The notes under the pieces are model-generated. The model did not search any database and had not been told where the DNA came from. It saw only the letters and a list, made by a program, of their open reading frames with translations. A program made the translations under genes and the position numbers. Source: Microbotryomycetes sp. JL201 (taxonomy: Eukaryota > Basidiomycota > Microbotryomycetes). Taken from it: a stretch of DNA of 64,000 bases. Of this stretch, positions 9,338 to 23,574 are shown piece by piece. Numbering within the stretch: position 1 is the first letter of the stretch; each line of letters opens with the position of its first letter. The DNA is taken from assembly GCA_033819885.1 (NCBI GenBank), contig JAQYUZ010000001.1, positions 124,001-188,000 on the forward strand, given 5' to 3'.

Positions 9338-12163
9338 ATGGCTATCGGGCGGTTTCGTTGCTCGGCGATAGCCGTCGCGCGCTCGACCAAGTCTGCCACC
9401 GTGCAAACCACAGCACGAGGGGGCGCAATCACATGTTCAAGCACGCCATTCAGCTCCAGTCATTCCGGCCCAGCAGTTCCAGCTTGGCTCGCTCCATGTG
9501 TCGATCGCAGAGGTCCGACCGCATTTCGAACGAAAAGACCGGTGTCTGTCTCGAAACGAATGACGATCGGGCCGTCTATTCGGACAATTCCAACGCATGG
9601 TAGCACAAGATTATCTCATACGGCCGCCGCGACGCTCGAACCGATAGCATACGAGCGAGAGGTGCTCGCCACAGACGACAAGGGCAAAGCTCGAGCATTT
9701 CCATCAACCGCTTCAAAGTCGGTTTCGGAACTAGCGACCAAACATGACGTTATTCAGTACCTCACTGGAAAACGCGGTCCGCTCCCGTATTTTCGAGTCT
9801 TGCGGCGACTTGAGCAATTAGACTTGCGGGATGACCCAGCCATTCTCAACTTGATCATCGCGCTCGCTCTCGAGCGGCATCCGACCAAGGTCGTTTTCAT
9901 CTCGCTCAAGCAACTTGTAAACAGCCGTAAAGCTCATCGCGCGGATGTGGTTCGGACGTTTGAACGAACGGCAGCTCAGCTGCAATCCAGGCACAAATGG
10001 GACGTGCTGCTGGCCGTAACAGGATTGGCTCTATCCAATGGACTTGTCACGTCCAATCTGATCAAAGCTCGCATGTCGGCATTGTACAAGCTACAACGAT
10101 TCATGGTTTGCGTCGAGACATTTGAATTGTTTCGTCAATACGGCATTGCCGCAGACGGAGAGGCATATGACGAGCTCGTCGGGGCTCACTTGCTTGCAGG
10201 CAACCTCGATGCCGCTCAGACTGTACTCAATTCGAAGAGCGAGCTAGGTTTTCCAACGACGACCAAGACCATCCTGTCTCTGATTGACGGCATGTGGTTG
10301 TACGGCGGCAACACAGCGATGGAAGCCAAAGTCTTGAACGAGAGAGCGGTCGTCGACCTCGCACGTCAACAAGCGCTCTGCCAAGATCCGAGGGTCTTGC
10401 ACCGGATCATGTCTGTCAGAGCTGCGCGAGGCGACTATGAAGACGCGCTCGCCGTCTTGCCCTTTTTCAATCTCGACAGTGACACTGCACTCGCTGCGAC
10501 AACGCGACGATTTATCGACAGAGACCAAGTTTCGTCACCGCACTCGTATGCTCGACCCCGCCTCGACTTGACAACTGTCGGGATTTTGATGGGCATCGCC
10601 ACTCGCAAGGGTTTGCATGAGCTCTCTCAACAGCTTCTCGTCGACAGTCAACGCTGCGGTCTTGGATTGAACGAAACGGTTGTCAATGCGTTTGTCAAAG
10701 ATCTTCTCGCCAAAGACGGTATCAAACAAGCCACTGAATTTGTCGACGACTTGCAACAAGGCCGGGCAGTCCTTCACGATGCGACGGACCCTACATCCTT
10801 CGTGACATTGCCTCCGTTCAGGCTCTGTCGACTCGTCAAGGAGACTATCTTTCACGCAATGTTGATGCGACTTGGTCCCGGAAGCGCTACCGCATTCTTG
10901 ACGTCGACAGCTCGACACGGCGGCCGCTTGCTGACGAAGGGCATGTTATCTGGTATCGTCGACTGGGTCACGAGACATCGGCATTTGACGTCACTCACGA
11001 GCGCACGACTTGTCACCAGGGCATACGAGATGGTGTCAAGCAGTATTAAACCCACACCCAGAGATTATAACCGATTACTGGAAGCTGCTTGGCGAGAAGA
11101 ACGTGCCAAGTCGTCCAACAAGAACGGCCGGTCGACTGCACGATCGCACGAGGCGAACTCCCTTGCGGTCGACTTGTCGTCAGCCATCGGTGGACGTTCG
11201 TCAGCCGATTACCAGACCGTGTTCAACGCATTCAGACTACAGTCAATGTCTGCGCCCGCCGACCATTTGTGGGAGTTTATGCAAATATCCATGCTTGACA
11301 GAGGCATGAGACCAAAAGCTCGTCACATGACGACCGTCATTATGGCCTACATACGTTTAGGGAACGCAGAAGGAGCCGAACGGGCTTTAAATTATGGTCT
11401 CAAAGCGTTGAATGTTCGACCGCATGTCAGCATGTTTACTGCACTGATCGATGGCCTATCGAAACTCGGTCAACACGACAGAGCCATGCACGTGTATCAA
11501 CAGTTGAAGCGAGATTACTTGTACAGGCATTCTGGTGGACAATTGCCCAACGGCAGTGGTGACACGAACGAAACCGAAACCGTCAAGGAACAAGCCGTTT
11601 TCAAAGACGACTTTGTCAGAATGGACAGACACGGCTTTGCCACGTTATGCATGGTGTGTGCGAGACAAAGAGACGTTCGAGGCGTTCAGCTCGTTTGGGA
11701 TCAAGCTCGTCAAACGTTAAGTGACAGCACTCGGGACAATGTCGACCGAGATCCTTCTGCGCCACGTCTACCACCGGTCGAACTCGATCCAGTATTTGTC
11801 AGCATCATGTACAGAGTTTTGTGCATGACAAATCAGATTGCGCAGGCTCAACAGTTGATCGACAACAAATTGGACCGAGGGCTCGTTCCTGACGACGTCT
11901 TGATCAAGATGTTGGATAGGACAAGGAGGTGGACGAGAAGAAAGATTAATTCGAGTCAGAAGAGTGTGACCACGTCATCTCTGTCGTCTGTCGTGTCGAT
12001 CGACGACTTGGAAGAGTTGCAGAACCGGAGTGACAAGGTGTGGGACAAGGCTAGAAAGGTTCAGGCGAGACACGCATCAGAACGAACGGGCGTAACGATC
12101 AAAGGTGGTGAGACTGCGGCATGGAAGAAAGTCAAGAATCTTGTACAATCCGCGCAGCGGTAA
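9338..12163 (+). CDS. Mitochondrial pentatricopeptide-repeat (PPR) protein
   Basis: A single uninterrupted frame of 941 codons, unusual next to its intron-rich neighbours. The first ~60 residues are rich in Arg, Ser and Thr and poor in acidic residues, as in a mitochondrial presequence. Helical-pair repeats follow, for example around NLDAAQTVLNSKSELGFP, HVSMFTALIDGLSKLGQHDR, FATLCMVCARQRDVRG and QIAQAQQLIDNKLDRGLVPDD. Such proteins bind organellar RNA and act in its processing, stability or translation; the target here is unknown. The C-terminus is basic. I do not recognise a specific orthologue such as PET309 or CCM1. Confidence 0.8.
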   Translation: MAIGRFRCSAIAVARSTKSATVQTTARGGAITCSSTPFSSSHSGPAVPAWLAPCVDRRGPTAFRTKRPVSVSKRMTIGPSIRTIPTHGSTRLSHTAAATLEPIAYEREVLATDDKGKARAFPSTASKSVSELATKHDVIQYLTGKRGPLPYFRVLRRLEQLDLRDDPAILNLIIALALERHPTKVVFISLKQLVNSRKAHRADVVRTFERTAAQLQSRHKWDVLLAVTGLALSNGLVTSNLIKARMSALYKLQRFMVCVETFELFRQYGIAADGEAYDELVGAHLLAGNLDAAQTVLNSKSELGFPTTTKTILSLIDGMWLYGGNTAMEAKVLNERAVVDLARQQALCQDPRVLHRIMSVRAARGDYEDALAVLPFFNLDSDTALAATTRRFIDRDQVSSPHSYARPRLDLTTVGILMGIATRKGLHELSQQLLVDSQRCGLGLNETVVNAFVKDLLAKDGIKQATEFVDDLQQGRAVLHDATDPTSFVTLPPFRLCRLVKETIFHAMLMRLGPGSATAFLTSTARHGGRLLTKGMLSGIVDWVTRHRHLTSLTSARLVTRAYEMVSSSIKPTPRDYNRLLEAAWREERAKSSNKNGRSTARSHEANSLAVDLSSAIGGRSSADYQTVFNAFRLQSMSAPADHLWEFMQISMLDRGMRPKARHMTTVIMAYIRLGNAEGAERALNYGLKALNVRPHVSMFTALIDGLSKLGQHDRAMHVYQQLKRDYLYRHSGGQLPNGSGDTNETETVKEQAVFKDDFVRMDRHGFATLCMVCARQRDVRGVQLVWDQARQTLSDSTRDNVDRDPSAPRLPPVELDPVFVSIMYRVLCMTNQIAQAQQLIDNKLDRGLVPDDVLIKMLDRTRRWTRRKINSSQKSVTTSSLSSVVSIDDLEELQNRSDKVWDKARKVQARHASERTGVTIKGGETAAWKKVKNLVQSAQR

Positions 12164-12302
12164 TTTGATAGTCTGTTTCGAGTTTGTGAAAGGGGAAAAT
12201 TACTTGTTGTTGTTCAATGTAGTAGGCGGCGCGTTTTACAACAAGCATGGTACTGATGTCTGGACCTTCTAAGAGAAAACAAAAGTTGAAATGACTTGCT
12301 CT

Positions 12303-14013
12303 TCACAAAGTAGAGCCGTTGCGGCCGGCAACGGCCCTATCAAGAATCATGAGCGCTTCTCGAACAGCACTCTTTTCGACTGTCAGCCGCCTTTGTCCTG
12401 ATTGAGCTGATCCTGAATGACCAAAACTCGATTCAGCAGGATCCGAAATTGATGCCGCCAGGTCGTTGGATTGCTCGACCGATGCGGGGCCTTCGCAGTG
12501 CGTACGCTTGGCGACGACGTCCGCCAGCATTTGCAAATCTGTTTCCAGAAACACAAAGGACGATGATTAGTTTCGAGCTTGGAAAAGGTACGAGTAACGC
12601 ACAACGTACCAGCAAAAGCGATGTTTGGATGTTGCTTGAGCGTCATCCAAGCCTCATTACAAGGAATCTTGTCTGTCGAAGTCGTCCTGACACCCCTCGG
12701 CACGCTTCGCGGCAACTCTTCGACCGTCGCGGCCGCGTTCAGAGCCGTCGATTCGACTGCGTCCTTTGCTTGTTTTGACGGTTCACACGTTCGTGAACCG
12801 CACATGGCCGGGTCGCCACAGCAAGGCAAGTCGGTCAAAGTTTCAAACAACCTCGCTTCAGTCTCGGCTTCGACGTCTGCTGCAGTACGTTGTTGTGTGG
12901 GCGCTGGAGACTTGACCGACTTGCCGCAATTGCCAGGGCAGTTTTTGCAAGGATGCGTAGAGCAGACCGACTGAGACAGGGATTCGCAGAAGGCTTTGCC
13001 AAATCTGTGCGAACATCACGATCAGTACAGCCATTTTCTAACCTTCAGATGTAACGCACGGATCATCCGAGCATGCGGGGCAGTTGGATGGATCGCCACT
13101 GCACAATACGGGCTGTTGAGACGCTGACTGCGATGCAGGATCAACGACGCTCCAAACTGTGTTTCGCTTGACAGAGCTTTTCGATTGGCGCAACCGCAAA
13201 GGAATCGCCGCAAACGGTGGCTGCCCTGTGATGAGCTCGTCTCGCCCTCCATTTGCGACAGAGTCTGGCGAGACTTGCAAGCTGACTTGGGCGCAAAAGC
13301 ATTCCGAGTCGGTCTGACACAAGCCGCACGTTGATGGCATACTCGTCGTCTCGAGTGGCGGACTGTGGTCGATCGAAGTCGAGCTCGACAAGGGCGCGAC
13401 CGACATCGAGTGCGTGTACCGTTCGCTAGATTGAGACGAAGACGATGTCGAGGACGTCCTTCGCCGCTTCGTGGGCCTGTCGTTGCGGGTAAGCATGTTT
13501 TGCTCGGCTGTTTCTTGCGTCGCGACCGATCTTAACGCGTCCGCGGCCGCGGAACTGTAAGATCTGACATAAGACAGTTCTGTTTTGAGCTCTTGAACGA
13601 GTTGTCGCAGGTGAGCATTGTCTGCCAGGGCGCGGTCGAGCTGCAGACGCGTCTGATTGTCACTGCGCTCAACTTCGCGCAGCCTTTGTCGTAGATCGGC
13701 CACGATTTGTGTTGGATCGGCAGCGTCGTTGCTCGAGATATGTTTCTGTGAAGCAACTGGTCGCCGTACAGCCTAGCGGGCAGAACCGGGCGGGTGTCAG
13801 TCATCGGCGCCACTGACGGGGCGTCCGTCCGGCTGTATCCTGCAATGATCCAACCAAACTCACGTTCATCGACTTTGCACCCGATCCTGAGCCAGGTTTT
13901 CGCCCAGGTTTGGGTCTCTCTGGTACGATCCACTGCTTTGATGTCGTCAGGACGGGCTTTGGATCGCTCCGGCTGCGGCTCGGCGCCGCGGGCAACACCT
14001 GCGCAGGCGCCAT
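12303..14013 (-). CDS. HAPX: HapX-like iron-responsive regulator (Hap4-binding motif plus Cys-rich regions)
   Basis: Nuclear regulator of the HapX/Php4 type, which joins the CCAAT-binding complex and represses iron-consuming genes in low iron. The N-terminus carries the Hap4-type motif SKQWIVPERPKPGRKP. A leucine-zipper-like coiled coil follows (IVADLRQRLREVERSD and on), then Cys-rich regions in HapX order: CGLCQTDSECFCAQ; a CSGDPSNCPACSDDP block ending in AFCESL after splicing; CKNCPGNCGKS; and CCGDPAMCGSRTCEPS. The conserved C-terminal segment IPCNEAWMTLKQHPNIAFAD is present. The start at 14013 gives MAPAQV. No bZIP basic region is recognisable between the Hap4 motif and the zipper under the splice choices I tried. 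Tail to tail with the PPR gene, 139 bp apart. Confidence 0.85.
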
Positions 14014-14339
14014 ACTCGTACAGGCTCCCACTACGAAGGAGGTCTCTCTCCAAACGCGACGGCAAGGCCAGGACGGAGACGGCTGCCAGAGTCAAGCCGG
14101 GCCACAAGCCGATGATTTGGGCTCAGGCCGAACCGAACGCACAATTCGCGCAAACGACCGTCTAATCAGATAGGGGCGTCCGTTCCCCTCTCTGCACCTC
14201 ACCCGGTCGACATTAAATTCTCACACCAGCGAGATCTGGCAAGCGAGGGACTTTGGCAGGTACAATCTGCTCCGCGAGACTTCTAGAAATGCAATTTTTT
14301 TCTTATGTACGACGGCGGGTACTACGGAAAAGCAGCATT
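14014..14339. promoter_or_regulatory. Upstream region of the HapX-like gene
   Basis: 326 bp between the HapX-like start and the stop of the next reverse-strand gene. It should hold the HapX-like promoter and the 3' UTR of the dehydrogenase gene. I saw no clear CCAAT box or iron-type GATA site by eye. Confidence 0.4.
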
Positions 14340-16200
<1,861 letters not shown>

Positions 16201-16376
16201 GCTCGAGTTCGAAATGGGAGAGTGGGAGAAAGTCGAGCCGCACAGTCGCTTCGCTGTCCGAGCCAGACGGCCGAGCGCGATCACCCCTCATTGAAATCCC
16301 AGTTTTGCAAGCAATTGGATGTGATTACAAAAAGGGCAGGATGGAGAAACGATGAGGAGAAAGAAAAAAAAAAACT

Positions 16377-18282
16377 CTATGCCGTCGCTTCAACAGTAGA
16401 CGCGGCCGGCGGAGCAGCCGTGCCAGCAGACTCGCCGTCAACATTCGCCGCACCGCCAGAGCGACCACCTCGTCCTGCGCCTCCTCCGCCCCGTCCACCG
16501 CGACCACCGCGACCACCACGACCACCTCGTGTCGCATCACGGTCGACGGTGCCACCGGCTGACACGAGATTCACTTGTCAGCAACAAAAAAAAAAGATGC
16601 TCTGCGAGCGCAACAGACAGAACACACCTGCTCGAATCTCGATAGCGCTGGCCATGGCTTGTGAACGGAAAAGCAACCCTCTTGTCCGCTCAATGACCGT
16701 TTGGTACACGGGTGTCTCTGAGTGGTTCATTTGGACAGTGTTCTGGTGGCGCAAATGCGCCCGTCAGCTTTCTGGTACAGCGTTGATTGCGACAAACAAA
16801 GTGTGCTCACCTCCTTGAAATCAATCTTGGCATCGAGCCGTGCGTCCCTAACGAGATCAACGATCCATCGCTCGCCCTCTTCCAGAGACATGCCTAGCCG
16901 ATTCGACAAGTCACTGTCCGACATCAATGCAGACAACAGGTCAGCCGCATATCCCAGATCTCTCAGTCGTGCGAGCGCCTCGACTGACCCAATGTCGATG
17001 CGATGGTGCACCTTGCAGTATGCCTCCGAGACAAGGTACCGTGCGTTCTCGACAAATTCGTCCTTGAACTGCTCGAGGAAAAAGTCGTCCTCCATGACGC
17101 TCGCTGCGGCAGTCATCTCTTGCCTGGAACCCTCAAAATCGACTTCTCCGTACAGCTTGCGCAAGAATTCCGTAATGGCGTCGTTGTATTGGTATCGCTC
17201 CTGGCCAAGCGCACGAATGACGTCGCGCACAGACTCGCGGGATCGGGCGCTCGTCGTGTTTGACCGAAGCGTCGACTTGCGAGCGATGACGACGGCAGCG
17301 ACTAGATACCGCAGCAACCATGGCGACGAAGTTTGGATGGTGTTGAGGTAATTTTGGTTCAGCCACGACTCGAGCAGAGCCTCACGACCGCTCGGGTGGT
17401 TGTAGTATACGAACAATGACCAGTGCAGCCACCACGTGCGCTGTTGCAGCGTGACCAAAGGTCCCCCAGGCCCGGCACCGCCTCGTTGCTCGATGTGCTC
17501 TTTGAGGCCGTTGAGCTCCTCCAGAGCGGCGTCCCACGAGCCTTCGAGGATGTCGGCGGCAAGCTTACCCCACATGGATGACAAGACGAGCGACGAGTCG
17601 GTCGAGAGGACACGGAAGTGGTAGAGGTAGTCGGACGCGCCGCCGTAATGTCCGATAGAATATTGGAATTGGCCAAACTTGTACAGAAGCTCAATTTGCT
17701 CAGTCGTGACCTGTCCCAATGTTCAGTCAAGCATAATGAGTCTCTGCGCTGGACAATTGAATCGAGAGAAGGTTTCGTGCTCCGGACACTCACGCCGTGG
17801 CTTTCTTTGAGGTACGCCAAGTTGTGCAACTTGTCTTGACGCAGTGCCGAGACGACTTCAGGATTGGAGATGACGTCCATCACGGACTGGGCCTGCTGTT
17901 GAAGCTCGCCCAGCGTCTTGACGACTTGCTGTTCACGATCGCGGAACTCTGAGAGAATCGTGAGCCGCAGCATTGATGTCAGCGTGTCTGCTGAAGAGAG
18001 ACAGCGCGGACCTTGACACTCACCTGCAGGCATGGGCGCGTCTTCGCCCGTACCGTCGAGTTCGCGCTTGAGGCCGACGACGTAGTTGACCATGTTGGTG
18101 GGCTTGAGGAGGTCATACTTTGCTTTGAGGACCTCATTGTGCGAGTACGTGCCCCTCGATTCGAGAAAGTCGAGCAGCGGCAGTACGAGGTGCCGGTCAA
18201 AGTGCGGCAAGAGGTTGGCGGTCAGGTCTTTCGACGAAGATGAGCCGGCATCGACGCCGTTGGTGGACGGAGCTGCAGTCAT
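16377..18282 (-). CDS. Translation initiation factor eIF3 subunit e (Int6)
   Basis: Subunit of the eIF3 scaffold that helps recruit mRNA to the 40S ribosome. The N-terminal part, MTAAPSTNG then DFLESRGTYSHNEVLKAKYD, and the helical-repeat region match eIF3e. The PCI domain lies around RLGMSLEEGERWIVDLVRDA and ARLDAKIDFKE, followed after an intron by NTVQMNHSETPVYQTVIERT. The protein ends in an Arg-Gly-rich tail (16378-16560) with repeated RGG triplets, then an Ala/Thr-rich end. RGG tails bind RNA and are often arginine-methylated, but I do not know how common one is on eIF3e. At least four introns interrupt the gene. Confidence 0.95.
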
Positions 18283-18759
18283 TGTCTGCTCGTAGGCGAG
18301 TGGTTGATCACGTTCGACGAAAGGCGGTAGTGAGCAAGCTCGCTCGGCACAGATGCGCGCGCGCGTTTCTCTTTTGCTCAAAAAAACGCCGTTCGACGCA
18401 GACCCGGGCGGCAGCGACCGACAAGCACCGACTGGTAGTGGTGCTGAGCAAGGTCGGAACGGGTGTAACGACGGCTGGGCTCGAGCACCTGTGTCTGCGG
18501 GCTTGACTTTGCACGCAACTTCGGACAGGAGGTGTGTCATCGGTTGCATTCATATGCTGAACAGAAAAGGGCAGTCCGAGCATGGTCGTGCTTGCTGACT
18601 ACATCGTACAAATTATATTGAAACTCTACCAGGTATGTGACTCTAGTCTTGTGATCAGTGTCAGGCTGCTGCTGGCCGCAGTGCGATCGGCGGTCGGCAG
18701 AGCGTCGCGACGAGTCAGGCTCATCTGGTCGACAACGCTCGGTCGCAGCTGTTGCCTTC
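18283..18759. promoter_or_regulatory. Bidirectional intergenic region, eIF3e / ACOT9-like
   Basis: 477 bp between divergent start codons. I see no RNA gene or convincing extra exon. The open frames here have no protein-like similarity that I recognise. Confidence 0.4.
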
Positions 18760-20528
18760 ATGTCGCCGACAATGAGACGCGTCACGAGCACACTCAACAT
18801 TGTATCTCAAGCTCCGCGTCGCTCTTTTACGCCAACACTATCTTCATGGCAGCTTCCGTCGCTCACGAGCTCGCCCGCGCACCAACCCGCTTCAAACGAG
18901 AGCGCAAATGTTTCAAAGATAGGCAGACTCATGGCGCTCAACGATCGTCTATCATCAGACATGAAGCAGCACGCAACCGGCGTGCCACATCGTCTGAGAG
19001 GAACTGGACTGTGGTCTCCTCAGGCCAACCCCGCTCACGTCGCAAGTCGTCGGACTTTCGGCAAACTCCGGCGCTAGACAATATTGACACGAGCATCCAC
19101 AGGCAGAGACAAAAGGACCTTTGGAACCATTGCCAAAAGCTCGCACCATGCGCGTGAGTGAATCTTTTGATCCGGCTTCGTTGGGGCAATTCTCAGTCGA
19201 AACTATTGCTCGCCGAGTGCTGTTATCGATCTCTCAAGATCACGTTCACGAGGAGGAATGAAAGAGCATTTTACGACAATGATACCAGTCGACGGTGCTG
19301 ATGAAAAGTTGCTAAATAGGACTCTTGGGTGAGCATGAACCTCAACTTTAGCAGCAATGAAGCTCTGCGGGCCGAATACGTCGGCGGAGTATCGAAAATC
19401 CGTCTGGGTCGTCTGATGGAAGACTTTGATACTGTGGCTGGCGCAGCTGCTTACCGCTACATTTTACCCGACGAAGCGGACATATCTGATGCGTTCAGGC
19501 ATGGTGTTTACGTTGTTACCGCTTCTGTCGACCGAATGGACGTTCTCAGGCCTCTATCAGACTTGGATGGCACGGTAGACCTCCGCCTGTCGGGGCATGT
19601 CGCTTACGCGAGCGAGTCATCGCTCGAAGTCTTCATCAGGCTCTCGACAGTCCCTCGAGACGGCGCTGCAGGGTCCACTATCCTAATTGGCCGGTTTGCT
19701 ATGGCAGCGCGAAAATACAGCGGTGGCAAACACCTCATCCCGAGACTCGTCATCGAAAACGAGGCCGAACGAGAAATGTGGGAGATGGGCCGCGACTCTC
19801 GCGCGACAAAAAAGGAGCAGAGTCTCAAGAGCCTCGAGACAACACCACCAACGGCCGAAGAGGTCAAGGTTCTACACAAGTTGTTTGGCAAACAAGCCGA
19901 TTTGTTCAAGCGGAACGCGCCGACGCCATCCGACGTGGTTTGGATGAGTGATCCGACGATCAAGCTCAAATCCGCTCAGGCATGTTACCCGTCCTCGGCG
20001 TCGTCTGCTTTTGTGCTGACCAGCTTCACCTTTCAGCTCATGCACCCACAAGAGCGCAACGTTCACAACAAGGTTTTTGGTGGCTTCCTGATGAGATTGG
20101 CGTTCGAGTCTGGCTACAGCGTAGCTTGTCTCTTTGCACGTGGTCCAGTGACGTTCATCTCGCTCGACGAATTGACGTTCAAGCGACCTGTCGAGATTGG
20201 GTCACTCTTGATTCTCGACTCGCAAGTAACATTCTCACCATGCATTGGCACTCACTCTTCATTCCACGTGTCGGTCGAAGCGTCGACGATAGACTTGTAC
20301 TCTGGTCAAAAAGAAATCACAAACACGTTCCATTACACGTTCGCGTCAGAGAAACCGTTGGAGCGACATGTCTTGCCAAGATCTGTAAGCAGTGCCAGAT
20401 AAACATATTTTACGCGAGCTCAGACTAAGCTTCTCTGTATACAGTACAAGCAAGCTATTGCTTGGCTCGATGCACAACGGAGACGAGAGCGAGGGATTGC
20501 AGTGCGTCGAGCATACGAACAGGTGTAG
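18760..20528 (+). CDS. Acyl-CoA thioesterase, ACOT9-type double hotdog, probably mitochondrial
   Basis: Hydrolyses acyl-CoA to free acid and CoA. Two hotdog modules are evident. The first contains [21 protein letters not shown] and [14 protein letters not shown]; the second contains [20 protein letters not shown], matching the HPQERN...GGFLMR signature of human ACOT9. Joining TMR at about 19154 to [12 protein letters not shown] at 19320 restores the conserved PR-x-MRDS start of the fold. The C-terminus is spliced to [13 protein letters not shown] and stops at 20526-20528. The N-terminus ([17 protein letters not shown]) looks like a mitochondrial presequence. The intron between about 19045 and 19105 is uncertain because neither candidate donor is strong. 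Confidence 0.88.
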
Positions 20529-20785
20529 ATTCCCAAGAGACTTTCAGTTTCATTTGTTGTACCATTCTTAGAGACACACGTAACTCGCTTCGGGGGTTGA
20601 ACCTTGTTTCGTCTGCATACGGGTGCGACGTTGGCAATGTCCAAGTTTCAGCCTGCCGAATGACATAAAAAACGAAGCGCGTTGACATTTCAAAGTACCA
20701 CAAAACGTTTTCTCTCGACGCATTCGACCTTCTTTCTTTTTCCTGGTGCACATGCGCGCGCGCCTCGCGCCAGGGCGCTCTTCGT

Positions 20786-22857
<2,072 letters not shown>

Positions 22858-23574
22858 TGCGCCTGTTATGTAATGGTGTGGGAGTAAAGCGAGGAGCTGG
22901 CCGCGTTGAACCATTCGGCTGCGCAGTCACCCCCTGTTCGCAGAACCACAGAAGTTTGGCTTCGGATTGCAGCTTTGAAATACCTCGATATCCCAAACTG
23001 AATCTTGTCCACGAGTTTCGTCGAGTCGCGGGCGACCGCATCTCGTCAGGTCTTGAGCAAGAGCTGACTCGCTTGGATAGACTTTCTCTTGCAAGCTACC
23101 GGTCGTAGAGGTCGCGACCCCGGCGGCAACGAATCATGTTGAATGTATTGCTTTGGACTTCGATTGACCAGCAAAGCTAGGGCGGCGCTCTCCAGTCCGC
23201 GGTCCGTTCCTCGGCGAATCCAGTAGAGGTAGCCTGTACGCAGGCGAAAGAGACTTGTGTATTGTGCGCGAGGAGATTGCACAGCTCTCTTCGTGCGCTC
23301 ATCACAGCATGTTCAACCCCTTCTGTCGAGCCGCGATGATGCGCGTCCGGCTTGCGCTGTTTCCATAAAGACTCCCGGCCCACCTCGCACGAAAGTACAG
23401 CGCCACGTCAGCCTATCTCGGTGACTGCGTCTCGTCCAAGAAACATTGCGCACCGAGCGCTGGCCTTCACGTTTCGCCGACCAACGGCGCACTGGCCCCT
23501 CTGACGTGAATTGCAGCCGACGCGCACTTGCAGACTTCTTCCATCCATCTGATCTGGTCAAGTTGAACTGTGCA
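22858..23574. promoter_or_regulatory. Bidirectional intergenic region, actin / ARS2
   Basis: 717 bp between divergent start codons, the right size for a strong actin promoter with a 5' UTR plus the ARS2 promoter. Short open frames here show no recognisable protein. No TATA consensus was found by eye. Confidence 0.4.
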
